Source: JAGOVB01 sp964577365 (GTDB lineage Bacteria; Patescibacteriota; Minisyncoccia; Phycocordibacterales; PALSA-1337). Taken from it: DNA of 59,419 nucleotides. The position numbers and the translations under genes are program-made. The notes under the pieces are model-generated. The model was given only the letters and a program-made list of their open reading frames with translations, did not search any database and was not told the origin of the DNA. Location of the stretch: contig CAZNYP010000005.1 in assembly GCA_964577365.1 (NCBI GenBank), positions 1 through 59,419 on the forward strand, read 5' to 3'. How positions within the stretch are numbered: the stretch's first letter is position 1; the number at the start of each line of letters is the position of its first letter. Shown here piece by piece: positions 33,893 through 42,056 of the stretch.

Positions 33893-33920
33893 AAAAGCCA
33901 AGCCCCGCTACGCGCGGGGT
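33891..33920 (-). terminator. Terminator of the 33946-34413 gene
   Basis: CCCCGC/GCGGGG hairpin with CTTGGCTTTTTT behind it on the minus strand. On the plus strand there is no T-run. Confidence 0.7.
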
Positions 33921-33945
33921 GGTGTAGGTGGAACGTGACACTTAG

Positions 33946-34413
33946 TCAGTTCCTGATGGGGTTGAAGTCGGTGCTCTCCGAGTCAAAGAGTACGACATGA
34001 CCGGTATGGATCACGGGCAGGTTTGCATCGGTACCCCACAGGATGTTCATGATGGCCTGCGGAAGTGCGGGGATGTGGTTGGGATCAGCGATCACGATGA
34101 GCACATCCTCTTCGCCACGATCAACTTGTCGCTTGATGTATCCTGCTGTGGACTGCATCGAGCCACCGCTGTCGTCAGGGAGGAAAAAGTCGTGGTGTTC
34201 GACCATGTGATCTTGCAGTGGGATATGCTCACGCAGGGCAGCAACTGTGGCCATTGCAGGACCAGATGTGGATGCAAGGAGCAGGACATCCTGGTCCTGT
34301 GTACGCCGGAGGACGTATGGAATAATACGCTCGATTTGTCTAGTTCCATCGCGGACGAGCCGTATCGGTGGATTTGCGGTTGTGGCGCAAGTAGTTATGA
34401 GGAGGATCTTCAT
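33946..34413 (-). CDS. Histidine-phosphatase-fold protein, degenerate
   Basis: 155 residues laid out like small SixA-type phosphatases: N-terminal strand MKILLIT, then RLVRDGTRQIERI (family: LT..G..QA), a VLLLASTSGPAMATVAAL strand-helix, IVIADPNHIPAL (family: VGH.P) and a C-terminal GHVVLFD strand. The catalytic RHG at the end of strand 1 is missing (reads TTCATT), so activity is doubtful. ATG 34413 chosen. A similar degenerate protein lies at 42877. Confidence 0.5.
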   Translation of the reverse strand: MKILLITTCATTANPPIRLVRDGTRQIERIIPYVLRRTQDQDVLLLASTSGPAMATVAALREHIPLQDHMVEHHDFFLPDDSGGSMQSTAGYIKRQVDRGEEDVLIVIADPNHIPALPQAIMNILWGTDANLPVIHTGHVVLFDSESTDFNPIRN

Positions 34414-34475
34414 GCCGCTCCAAATATTACCCGACGTAGCAATTTTTGCAACTCTTTTTGTATTATAATAGCAAC

Positions 34476-35015
34476 ATGAAATCACCCACCATCAAAACAC
34501 CAAACTACACCTTACGACCCTTTAAAACAGAGGATGCCACTTTGTGGCAGGTCTGGGATATTGACCCAGAGGTGCAGGCGCACATGCCAGAGCCTAAAAA
34601 TACTCCCCAGGATATAAGTGAACAATACACATACATCGAGGAATGTGAACAGGATCCTGAAGGGTACTATTTTTCTATTGAGACGAATTCTGGTGTGACC
34701 ATCGGCACTGTTTCTCTATTTGAAATAAATTTACATCACAAAACAGCCGAGCTTGGTATAGTGATCGGTGATAAGACATATTGGGGCAAAGGAGTAGCTA
34801 CAGAGGTGGTAAAAGCACTCGTCAACTATGCGTCTCAAAATCTGAGTATTCAGTATATAAGCGCAGAAATCGAATCAGGAAATAGCGGCATGCAAAAAGT
34901 CCTAGAAAATTCAGGATTTGTATCAGACGGAGTATTTAAAGGTGCACGAGTGAAGGACGGCAAAAGAACCGACGTGGTCCACTTTTCTAGAGCGTCTTCA
35001 CCTTCAACTTTGTAA
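34476..35015 (+). CDS. GNAT acetyltransferase (RimJ/RimL type)
   Basis: 179 residues: N-terminal YTLRPFKTEDA, YFSIETNSGVTIGTVSL, AELGIVIGDKTYWGKGVATEVVKALV (the acetyl-CoA motif Q/R-x-x-G-x-G/A form) and NSGMQKVLENSGF. It acetylates an amine, such as a protein N-terminus or small molecule. TATAAT (34464-34469) ends 6 bases before ATG 34476, and its mirror serves the divergent gene. Convergent overlap of 29 bases with hsp20. Confidence 0.85.
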   Translation: MKSPTIKTPNYTLRPFKTEDATLWQVWDIDPEVQAHMPEPKNTPQDISEQYTYIEECEQDPEGYYFSIETNSGVTIGTVSLFEINLHHKTAELGIVIGDKTYWGKGVATEVVKALVNYASQNLSIQYISAEIESGNSGMQKVLENSGFVSDGVFKGARVKDGKRTDVVHFSRASSPSTL

Positions 35016-35466
35016 GTCTCTTTTTGTCGAGCTTTGGAAGCTTTAAAATGAGGAGCCCATGCTTTTCTACAGCTTCAGCCTCTTCTACATCCACCTCCTC
35101 AGGAAGGGTGACAGTACGAGCAAATGAACCCCAGTAGAGCTCACGGATAAAGTAGTTGTCCTCCTGGATCGCACGCTCCTCCTCACGCTTGCCACGGATA
35201 GTCACCATATCACGAGTGATAGTGATATCGAGGTCCTCAGGGCGCACTCCTGCAGCCATAGTTTTGATGACGATATGATCAGCGGTCTGATAGACATCGA
35301 CGGTGAGCTGTCCTACTTTTTCTTCTTGTTCAAATGGAGATTTTTCCTCTTCGTCTGGCTCTATTTCTTTTGCCTTGGTTTTTGGGAGAGGTGCCACGTC
35401 ATCGAAATCACTCTCGTCGAGTTTTACGGTACCGGTCAAGCGTTCAAAGAATGATTTTTTAGACAT
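34987..35466 (-). CDS. Small heat-shock protein Hsp20
   Basis: 159 residues: charged, Glu/Lys-rich N-terminal extension, then an alpha-crystallin domain (LTVDVYQTADHIVIKTMAAGV to HGLLILKLPK). An ATP-independent chaperone. It overlaps the upstream PrsW gene by 8 bases, so both may share a transcript. Confidence 0.9.
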   Translation of the reverse strand: MSKKSFFERLTGTVKLDESDFDDVAPLPKTKAKEIEPDEEEKSPFEQEEKVGQLTVDVYQTADHIVIKTMAAGVRPEDLDITITRDMVTIRGKREEERAIQEDNYFIRELYWGSFARTVTLPEEVDVEEAEAVEKHGLLILKLPKLDKKRLTKLKVKTL

Positions 35467-36145
35467 GGTTTGGTGTAATAGTTTTTACTTTTTCAAATAG
35501 GAACAATAATATAACGACTGCTATCCAGACGGCAGAGAATATTCTCAAGGTCTCATCTGTTGATGTCTTTATTATAAAGAGATTAAAGGCAGTATGCAAT
35601 GCGGTGGCGAGGATAAGTCCAGAAATGAGAGCGATTCTGCGGGTTTCTCGACTGTGGTAAAAGGCCATAGCGATACAAAGTCCCACAGAGGCAGAAGAAA
35701 CGACGTGGAGGAGCGTAGCGCCGATAAAACGGAGGTTTGTAGTGACGATCGAGCGGATGAGGTCACCTTCAAAGATAGGTTTGAGCACAAAAAGGGTGTT
35801 TTCGATGGCGGCAAAGCCCAGTGCAACCGTGATCATGTATATGACTGCATCGATCGGCTCGTCCATGACGTCGGTCGATATGGCGACGATCCATGCAGCG
35901 AGGAATTTAAAAAACTCTTCGGTAAATGCCCAGATCAGATACTTGCTACTCTCATGATCGATCGTGCTACTAAAAAACATTTGCACAGGGAGGACAAAAA
36001 GGACGACACAAATACCAGCAATAAATGTTTTCATCACGCGTTCACGTGGCTCGGGATGGAGATTGTCCTCACGAAGCCAAAACCACAACCACAATAGTGC
36101 TGGAAGGAGGCCGGATAGTATCGCGTAGAAGATCTGGGTGATCAT
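35459..36145 (-). CDS. PrsW-type intramembrane protease
   Basis: 228 residues, about seven helices, with the family motifs FTEEFFKF (EExxK-like), GFAAIENTLF (FxxxEN), LLHVVSSASVG and ALHTAFN (HxxxN). PrsW cleaves the anti-sigma factor RsiW in Bacillus; the substrate here is unknown. TATAAT (36152-36157) overlaps the valS stop and ends 6 bases before ATG 36145. Confidence 0.88.
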   Translation of the reverse strand: MITQIFYAILSGLLPALLWLWFWLREDNLHPEPRERVMKTFIAGICVVLFVLPVQMFFSSTIDHESSKYLIWAFTEEFFKFLAAWIVAISTDVMDEPIDAVIYMITVALGFAAIENTLFVLKPIFEGDLIRSIVTTNLRFIGATLLHVVSSASVGLCIAMAFYHSRETRRIALISGLILATALHTAFNLFIIKTSTDETLRIFSAVWIAVVILLFLFEKVKTITPNHV

Positions 36146-36152
36146 CCTTGTA

Positions 36153-38195
36153 TTATACCACCCACGGTTCGACAATCAGTGGGGATTTCTCGTTGGTAGA
36201 CCAGATCTCTTCGGTGATAAAAGGCATAAAAGGGTGTAGAGCGATCAGGATCTTTTTATGGATTTGCAAAAGGAGACTCTGGCGTGAAGGTTCAGAGATA
36301 AGTGGCTTGCTCTCTTCGATGATCTTGTCTGCGAACTCATGCCAGACATAGTGATAGAGTTTTTCACCAACAAGATAAAACTTGTACTCATCCATTTCTT
36401 TTGTGATTTCTTTGAGGAGTGCGTCGAAATCATCCATGATCTTTTGATCACGTTCGTTGAGGGCATCTGTGGCGGTGCAATTTGTATAGATAAATCGAGT
36501 GATGTTCCAGAGCTTGTTTGAAAAATTTCTATAGCCTCGTATCTTGTCTTCAGAAAGAGCGGTGTCACTTCCTGGTGGGTTTCCGATGACGAGTGCAATA
36601 CGCAATGAATCAGTACCGTATTTTGCAGTCAGTTCAAGTGGGTTCATTACATTACCCTTACTCTTGCTCATCTTTTTTCCCTTTGCATCATTTACGAGAC
36701 CGTGGAGGTATACATCTTTAAAAGGTACCGTGTTTTTCAGATACTGACCAAATATCACCATGCGTGGGATCCACTTGAAGATGAGGTCATAGCCGGTCTC
36801 CATAACATTTGTAGGGAAGTAACTCGGTGGGGTGACCAGCACCGGCCATTGTCCCGAAGAAAACCAAGTATCAAATGTATCGGTATCTTTTTTCCAGCCT
36901 TCACCAGGCGAATCGATGCTTGCTTTCACCTCGCCGTCTTTGAACCATGCAGGGATCGGTATCCCCCAGACGATTTGTCGTGAGATATTCCAATCGAGTG
37001 TATTTTCCATGAAATAGCAGAAAATCTTCTGATAGTTTTCTGGAATAAAATTGAGCGAGCCATCTTTTGCGGCTTTGAGTGCGAGCTCGGCGAGCGGTTT
37101 CATCTTTACGAACCATTGCTCTTTTGCCTGAGGCTCGATCGGCTGTTCACATTTGTAGCATTTCTTCACTACGTTTTTATAGTCGGTATCTGTTTTTACC
37201 AAAAGTCCCTTTTGTGCAAGTTTCTCCACGATTTTTAATCGAGCTTCGGATATTTTCATTCCAGCAAATTCACCCGCAATAGGGAGGAGTTTACTGCGTT
37301 CGTCGATGATCTGTTCCATATCGAGCTTGTGTCTGTCCGCGATCTCAAAGTCTATCTGAGAATGCCACGGAGTGATCGTCATTGCTCCAGTCCCGAACTC
37401 CATGTCGATTGCGGTATCTTTTATGAGTGTTGCTTTGATCGGTCCGTTGATCCACTCGAGATCAAATGTATCGCCATGTTTGTACTGCGCGTATCTCTTG
37501 TCATCAGGATGAACTACGACATATTTGTCGCCAAACTTTGTTTCGGGTCGCACAGTACCTATTTCGAACGGACCATACTTGAAAGTATAAAAAGGAGTAT
37601 TTTCTTCGACAGATATAGTTTCTACATCTGACAGGGAGGTCTGATGTTTTGGGCACCAGTTTACTGTCCTCTTTCCACGGTAAACCAAGTTATCGTCATA
37701 CATTTTGACGAATGTCTTCTGAACCTCTTTTACAATATCTGGATCAAGGGTAAATCGTTCTCGAGACCAGTCACATGATGCACCCATTTTGCGGACCTGG
37801 TTTTCCATCTTTGCTTTGTTCTCGATAGTGAATGCGTAGATCTCTTTATACAGATCCTGCGGATCCATCTTGAAACGAGAGCGACCTTCTTTTTCCAATT
37901 TCTTTTCGTATACAATCTGTGTTTCAAAACCAGCATGATCAGCTCCAGGAATCCATAGGGCTTTAAATCCGCGCATACGTTTGTAGCGAGTCATAATGTC
38001 TTCAAGGGTAATGAAAAGGGAGTGGCCTACATGCAGGTCACCGTTTGCATTTGGGGGAGGCATAACAATAGTAAAAGGTTCCTTGTGTCGGGCAGGGAGG
38101 TTGTCAGGATTGAAATAACCACTTTTTTCCCACTGTTCATATATACGATCCTCAGTGGCGATGGGATCATAGGGTTTGAGGAATTTCTCATTCAT
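36153..38195 (-). CDS. valS: Valyl-tRNA synthetase, C-terminal arm absent
   Basis: 680 residues. Class I core with PPPNANGDLHVGHS (HIGH) and GKKMSKSKGN (KMSKS), editing domain between (GTGAMTITPWHSQID), and anticodon domain ending in PLIVEPW. The C-terminal coiled-coil arm present in most bacterial ValRS (residues beyond about 880 in E. coli) is missing. ATG 38195 is preferred to an upstream ATG because the upstream stretch holds a terminator hairpin; a TATATT box lies 7 bases ahead. Confidence 0.95.
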   Translation of the reverse strand: MNEKFLKPYDPIATEDRIYEQWEKSGYFNPDNLPARHKEPFTIVMPPPNANGDLHVGHSLFITLEDIMTRYKRMRGFKALWIPGADHAGFETQIVYEKKLEKEGRSRFKMDPQDLYKEIYAFTIENKAKMENQVRKMGASCDWSRERFTLDPDIVKEVQKTFVKMYDDNLVYRGKRTVNWCPKHQTSLSDVETISVEENTPFYTFKYGPFEIGTVRPETKFGDKYVVVHPDDKRYAQYKHGDTFDLEWINGPIKATLIKDTAIDMEFGTGAMTITPWHSQIDFEIADRHKLDMEQIIDERSKLLPIAGEFAGMKISEARLKIVEKLAQKGLLVKTDTDYKNVVKKCYKCEQPIEPQAKEQWFVKMKPLAELALKAAKDGSLNFIPENYQKIFCYFMENTLDWNISRQIVWGIPIPAWFKDGEVKASIDSPGEGWKKDTDTFDTWFSSGQWPVLVTPPSYFPTNVMETGYDLIFKWIPRMVIFGQYLKNTVPFKDVYLHGLVNDAKGKKMSKSKGNVMNPLELTAKYGTDSLRIALVIGNPPGSDTALSEDKIRGYRNFSNKLWNITRFIYTNCTATDALNERDQKIMDDFDALLKEITKEMDEYKFYLVGEKLYHYVWHEFADKIIEESKPLISEPSRQSLLLQIHKKILIALHPFMPFITEEIWSTNEKSPLIVEPWVV

Positions 38196-38210
38196 GGCTT
38201 TAAATATAGC

Positions 38211-38296
38211 AAAAAAAAGATGTCTCGTCATCTGCAACACAGCAGGACGAGACATTTTCCCAGGCTGCCTAACACACGGTTTCTAGGAAGCCTGAT
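38211..38296 (-). ncRNA. Candidate small RNA or attenuator leader ahead of valS
   Basis: Minus-strand promoter TGGACA (38326-38331), 17-base spacer, TATACT (38303-38308). A start near 38296 gives an approximately 85-base RNA with a 10-bp hairpin (CAGGCT.CCTA arms, 38261-38294) and a perfect 10-bp terminator hairpin (38220-38255) followed by eight T. valS begins 16 bases beyond. No T-box signature is visible. It may be a free small RNA or a transcription attenuator of valS. Confidence 0.6.
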
Positions 38297-38318
38297 GGAA
38301 ATAGTATAGCATAGGTAC

Positions 38319-38347
38319 TTGACTTTGTCCAGTCTTTATGATAGGAT
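38319..38347 (+). promoter_or_regulatory. Promoter of the 38441 secreted-protein gene
   Basis: TTGACT (38319-38324), 17-base spacer, TAGGAT (38342-38347). It interleaves with the opposite promoter at 38303-38331. Confidence 0.55.
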
Positions 38348-38440
38348 AATCGGTAGGTCCGAAGGGTATATATGTAGCGTGTGCTATGTGTGTTTAATAC
38401 CTCGACGGCAAAAATCACTGATCTCTGTCAATTGTTTCCT

Positions 38441-39409
38441 ATGAAAAACATCCTCAGTCTCGTGGTGGCCCTCGCGGCCATCGTCTCCTTGAGTGCGGCG
38501 CCCACGTCGGTCTCCAACAAGGACTCCGCCTACGGAACCAACAAGCCGGTCACGCGGTCGTCCATTGGACGCATGAGCGAACCGGTGGATCCCGTCGGGG
38601 TCCAGAGTGGACCTGTCGGGTACCCGACACTTCATGCCACCAACGTGTGGCTCGAGCTGCCCTACGCGGACGACCCGGCCTTTCCGGCCCTCGCCCGCGC
38701 GGCGATCAACGAAGTGCTGGCTGGTCGCCTTCCGGCGAACAACATCCAGGTTCTCGAGCCTCGTCACCTGACCAAGAGTCTCGGCCTCGCGCCGTACAAC
38801 CTCTGGGTCGTGAGGTGCTTCGAAGGGTTCGACACTTCACTCGCTGAGATCCAGGTTTACAACACCTGTGAGCAGGATGCCGGTCTCAATGAGACCCGCA
38901 CCTTCCTCCCGCCTCGGGGCTACAGCAGCACTGCTGTCGGCTTCCGTAACGGTGAACTCCTCGAATCCGGCGCATCGGACATCCGGGTCACGGTCGTGGC
39001 ACTTCTCGTGCCCACCAAGACTTACACAGACACCCTCGAGGTGGTCACGAAGTGGATCGAGGTCGACAACAACAACCGGTTTGGCACCAAGCAACGTCTG
39101 CTGATTCCCGAAAAGGGCAGCACGTTCAGCACGTTGTCCACCGTTGGCTACAACGCCCTCATTCCGAGCGGACTGGTGGTCACTCCGATTCCTGCCGGCC
39201 AGGTCACTCTGGATGACGGCACAGTCCTCGATGTTCCCAGCGGCGCCTTTGTCGGCGTCAACGGGTACAACGGCCGGAGCTACACGCTCTGGGTCGGCAA
39301 CAGCGACAAGCCCTACGAGCCAAACCTGCTCATCGGGAACGTCTCAGGCACGGAACAGGTTTTTGTTCCCGGTGAAGCGCGATTTTTCCGCTTCACCACG
39401 GTCGACTGA
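38441..39409 (+). CDS. Secreted protein, 322 aa, unknown
   Basis: A signal peptide (MKNILSLVVALAAIVSLSA) precedes a 300-residue soluble beta-rich domain with two Cys (VVRCFEG and YNTCEQ). No family recognised. Much more GC-rich than its neighbours, with different codon choice (GCC, CTC, CGC), suggesting acquisition. Complete private unit: promoter at 38319 and terminator at 39435. Confidence 0.7.
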   Translation: MKNILSLVVALAAIVSLSAAPTSVSNKDSAYGTNKPVTRSSIGRMSEPVDPVGVQSGPVGYPTLHATNVWLELPYADDPAFPALARAAINEVLAGRLPANNIQVLEPRHLTKSLGLAPYNLWVVRCFEGFDTSLAEIQVYNTCEQDAGLNETRTFLPPRGYSSTAVGFRNGELLESGASDIRVTVVALLVPTKTYTDTLEVVTKWIEVDNNNRFGTKQRLLIPEKGSTFSTLSTVGYNALIPSGLVVTPIPAGQVTLDDGTVLDVPSGAFVGVNGYNGRSYTLWVGNSDKPYEPNLLIGNVSGTEQVFVPGEARFFRFTTVD

Positions 39410-39434
39410 CCAAAACGGGCTCCAGATAGCCTTA

Positions 39435-39473
39435 CAGCGCCATTTCCTTCGGGAGGTGGCGCTGATTCTTTTT
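39435..39473 (+). terminator. Terminator of the secreted-protein gene
   Basis: CAGCGCCA/TGGCGCTG hairpin, followed by ATTCTTTTT. Confidence 0.85.
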
Positions 39474-39565
39474 ATATAGGGCGAGGGCTTGACTTTTTTC
39501 TATACTATGATATACTAATCATGTAAAGGTAATTGCATACCTTTTTTATTTTACTAAAAAAATAT

Positions 39566-40360
39566 ATGAAAAACATTATCAAAATCGTTAGTTCAGCACT
39601 CATTGCGACTCTTGCGCTCACGACTGTAGCATTCGCTGCTCCATCAAGTCAGTCAAATCCTGATTCAGCTGGAACACGAGGTGATGCTCCTACTGGGCAG
39701 TCAAATTCTGACTCTGCAGGTACTCGCGGAACAGCTCCTGGAAGTCAGTCAAATCCTGACTCTGCGGGAACAGTTTCAAACGGAGGTAATCCAGACAATG
39801 GATCATCAAACGGAGGTTCATCAAATCGACGACGTTCAGGTGGAGGTACTCGCGTCACTGCAAGCCTCACCAACGTCAACGTGAATGTAGTCGGAAGCAA
39901 AGCTACTGTTACTTGGGATACCAATCCTAATGCACAGGGTATGCTCGTTTACGGACCACTTTCACTCACCGTACCAACAAATGCTACTCAGTTTTATGGG
40001 TATGCAGCAGGTACAGCGGTCTCTGGTGCGACTACAAAACACTCACACACATTTACTATGGCTCCTGGTGTAACATACTTTGTTCGCCCAGTTGCTATCG
40101 TAGGTTCACGAGTCATCTATGGTTCTGAAATCAAGGTAAATGCTACTACTGGTACAACTATCACAAAGACAGGTGTTCCAGCAGTCGGTACTATCTTTGA
40201 CAAGCCAACTACTACTATCCCAAAGGACGTAGAAGTAACAAAGGCTACAACCACAGCAACCTCAACTGGTAACGCAGCAAACGTTTCAAGTGCAGGTTCA
40301 AAGATTGGTTCATTCTTTAAATGGATCTGGAACGCAATTACCGCTCCATTCTGTAATTAA
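39566..40360 (+). CDS. Secreted repeat protein with FN3-like domain
   Basis: 264 residues. Signal peptide (MKNIIKIVSSALIATLALT...FA), then three 16 to 17-residue repeats of the type SQSNPDSAGTRG.AP (residues 27-75), a Gly/Ser/Arg linker (RRRSGGG), a fibronectin-type beta domain (VTASLTNVNVNVVGSKATVTW) and a Thr-rich stretch ending in a hydrophobic tail with a Cys (FFKWIWNAITAPFC). The tail could anchor it. Promoter TTGACT, 16-base spacer, TATACT at about 39489-39516. Confidence 0.65.
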   Translation: MKNIIKIVSSALIATLALTTVAFAAPSSQSNPDSAGTRGDAPTGQSNSDSAGTRGTAPGSQSNPDSAGTVSNGGNPDNGSSNGGSSNRRRSGGGTRVTASLTNVNVNVVGSKATVTWDTNPNAQGMLVYGPLSLTVPTNATQFYGYAAGTAVSGATTKHSHTFTMAPGVTYFVRPVAIVGSRVIYGSEIKVNATTGTTITKTGVPAVGTIFDKPTTTIPKDVEVTKATTTATSTGNAANVSSAGSKIGSFFKWIWNAITAPFCN

Positions 40361-40366
40361 TAGCAG

Positions 40367-40402
40367 AAACAAAAACACCCGCTTCGGCGGGTGTTTTTGT
40401 TT
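40367..40402. terminator. Bidirectional terminator
   Basis: Perfect 16-bp arms (AAACAAAAACACCCGC and its complement) around a TTCG tetraloop, shared by the repeat-protein gene and tsaD. The last base is the first base of the tsaD stop codon. Confidence 0.95.
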
Positions 40403-41376
40403 TATAGAGAGAGATTGCCGTGGGTCTTTATCTCTGTTTTCACTGTACCAAACGCTCCGGCAAGGGCGATCATCACGGCATTGTCACCGGCGATGTGTTT
40501 TGTCGGTGCATAAAAGGGAATTGGAGAAACCTTTTTGAAATTTTCTATGAGATAGTCGTTTGCAGAGACGCCGCCTCCAATGATGAGCGTCTGTGGGCCG
40601 TATTCATCTATAGCTGACTTTAATTTTGAAACAAGTACGTCTTTTACTGCTTCTTCGAATTCTCTCTCGATACCTAGTATCTCGGCATGTTCCTTGAGTG
40701 CATAGAGTACTGCAGTCTTTAGTCCTGCAAAAGAAAAATCGAGATCTTTTGAATGGAGCATTGGACGAGGGAGGGTGATGGGGCAGGTGATGTTTTTTTC
40801 ACGTTGCTCACGTGCACGGCGAGCGATCTCTGGTCCGCCTGGGTATGGTAGACCGAGCATGCGTGCGACTTTGTCGTAGGCCTCGCCCACTGCATCGTCA
40901 CGGGTTTTGCCGAGGATTTTATATTGTCCTATTCCCTCCATCAAAACGAGCTCTGTATGACCGCCACTTAAAAGAAAGGCGAGGGCAGGGAAATTGACCG
41001 GGTATAGCTTTTTATTTTTCTCATCAATGAGACTACCGAGGATATGTCCCTCCATATGGTTTACAGGCACCACAGGCAGTCCCAGGGTCTGCGCAAAGGT
41101 CACTCCGGTCCAGAGGGCAGGTTCCAGTCCTGGACCATAGGTCACGGCGATGCGGTCTATTTTCACCGGATTCTTTTCAATGATTTCTTTGTACAAAATC
41201 GGGAGATTCTTTTCATGTTCTCGCTTTGCCATCATAGGGAAAACACCACCGTATTCGCGGTGTACATCTACCTGAGAGTGAATGAGGCTGTCGATGACGG
41301 TGTAGTGTTCTCCATTCACCTCGAGGAGCGCTAGTGCTGTTTCGTCACAGCTTGTTTCGATACCGAGGATGATCAT
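40402..41376 (-). CDS. tsaD: tRNA t6A37 transferase subunit TsaD
   Basis: 324 residues. GIETSCDETALALL at the N-terminus, NHMEGHI (metal-binding histidines) near residue 110, SGGHTEL and GGGVSAN motifs. It transfers the threonylcarbamoyl group to A37 of ANN-reading tRNAs. The ATG follows the last base of tRNA-Val with one base between, so tRNA processing would leave a leaderless tsaD mRNA. Confidence 0.96.
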   Translation of the reverse strand: MIILGIETSCDETALALLEVNGEHYTVIDSLIHSQVDVHREYGGVFPMMAKREHEKNLPILYKEIIEKNPVKIDRIAVTYGPGLEPALWTGVTFAQTLGLPVVPVNHMEGHILGSLIDEKNKKLYPVNFPALAFLLSGGHTELVLMEGIGQYKILGKTRDDAVGEAYDKVARMLGLPYPGGPEIARRAREQREKNITCPITLPRPMLHSKDLDFSFAGLKTAVLYALKEHAEILGIEREFEEAVKDVLVSKLKSAIDEYGPQTLIIGGGVSANDYLIENFKKVSPIPFYAPTKHIAGDNAVMIALAGAFGTVKTEIKTHGNLSL

Positions 41377-41377
41377 G

Positions 41378-41450
41378 TGCGCGATAGAGGATTCGAACCT
41401 CTGACCCTCTCAACGTCAATGAGATGCTCTACCAACTGAGCTAACCGCGC
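41378..41450 (-). tRNA. tRNA-Val(GAC)
   Basis: Acceptor GCGCGGT/ATCGCGC, anticodon stem TCTCA/TGAGA, anticodon GAC (41415-41417), T-arm AGAGG TTCGAAT CCTCT. CCA is not encoded. It directly precedes tsaD. Confidence 0.95.
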
Positions 41451-41488
41451 TTATTTGTGGGCCTACCAAGACAGCTAACTGCGTTTAT

Positions 41489-41896
41489 TTAACTGCCAAA
41501 ATACTCTACCAAAAAATCAACCACCCGTCTATCTACTGCATTCATCGGCAGCTTCTTCATCTCTGCGAGCGTGCACCACCGCATCGCTCCACCTTCGGAG
41601 AGATGTAGGGGAGAGCCGTCGTATGTCTCGGTAAAGACGTACTCAGTTCCCATTTCTTTGCACTCAGGGATCGTATAGTCCTGCTGCCAGATGAGCTGGG
41701 GGTCCTTGAGGGAGTATGAGAGCTCTTCGCGAATCTCACGCCACAGGGTCTGTATCGGTGTCTCGCCGTCTTTCATTCCTCCTCCAAAGAATCCCCATTC
41801 GAGAGCAAAACGGGTAGCTTGATCATCGCGGTGTTGTAACAGGATACGCTTGTTTTTGTCTATGAGTACGATGACCGATACATCTCGTTTGTGCAT
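41489..41896 (-). CDS. NUDIX hydrolase
   Basis: 135 residues with a complete NUDIX box (GGGMKDGETP...REIREELS, residues 36-58), which binds magnesium and hydrolyses nucleoside diphosphate derivatives. Substrate unknown; MutT-type house-cleaning or DATP-type activities are possible. ATG 41896 (MHKRDVSV) chosen; TACAATAT lies just upstream. Confidence 0.88.
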   Translation of the reverse strand: MHKRDVSVIVLIDKNKRILLQHRDDQATRFALEWGFFGGGMKDGETPIQTLWREIREELSYSLKDPQLIWQQDYTIPECKEMGTEYVFTETYDGSPLHLSEGGAMRWCTLAEMKKLPMNAVDRRVVDFLVEYFGS

Positions 41897-41952
41897 CGGT
41901 ATATTGTAACACGTTGCCAATTCTTCAAAAAATGTTATATTGTTGCGTACAT

Positions 41953-42027
41953 GGCCCTATCGTCTATCGGCTAGGACACGGCCTTTTCAAGGCTGGAAGC
42001 AGGGTTCGACTCCCTGTAGGGTCACCA
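41953..42027 (+). tRNA. tRNA-Glu(UUC) with encoded CCA
   Basis: Same backbone as the tRNA-Glu at 31838 but anticodon TTC (loop TTTTCAA) and a genomic CCA at 42025-42027. The other tRNAs in the window lack CCA. Confidence 0.95.
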
Positions 42028-42056
42028 AATATAGTGCATGTTATCATATCTATACC

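Noticed and set aside
38196..38255. Upstream ATG for valS
   Set aside because: The added 20 residues would be encoded by the terminator hairpin and its T-run; homology begins at MNEKF.
38211..38296. T-box riboswitch ahead of valS
   Set aside because: No AGGGTGG-type T-box sequence or specifier stem is visible.
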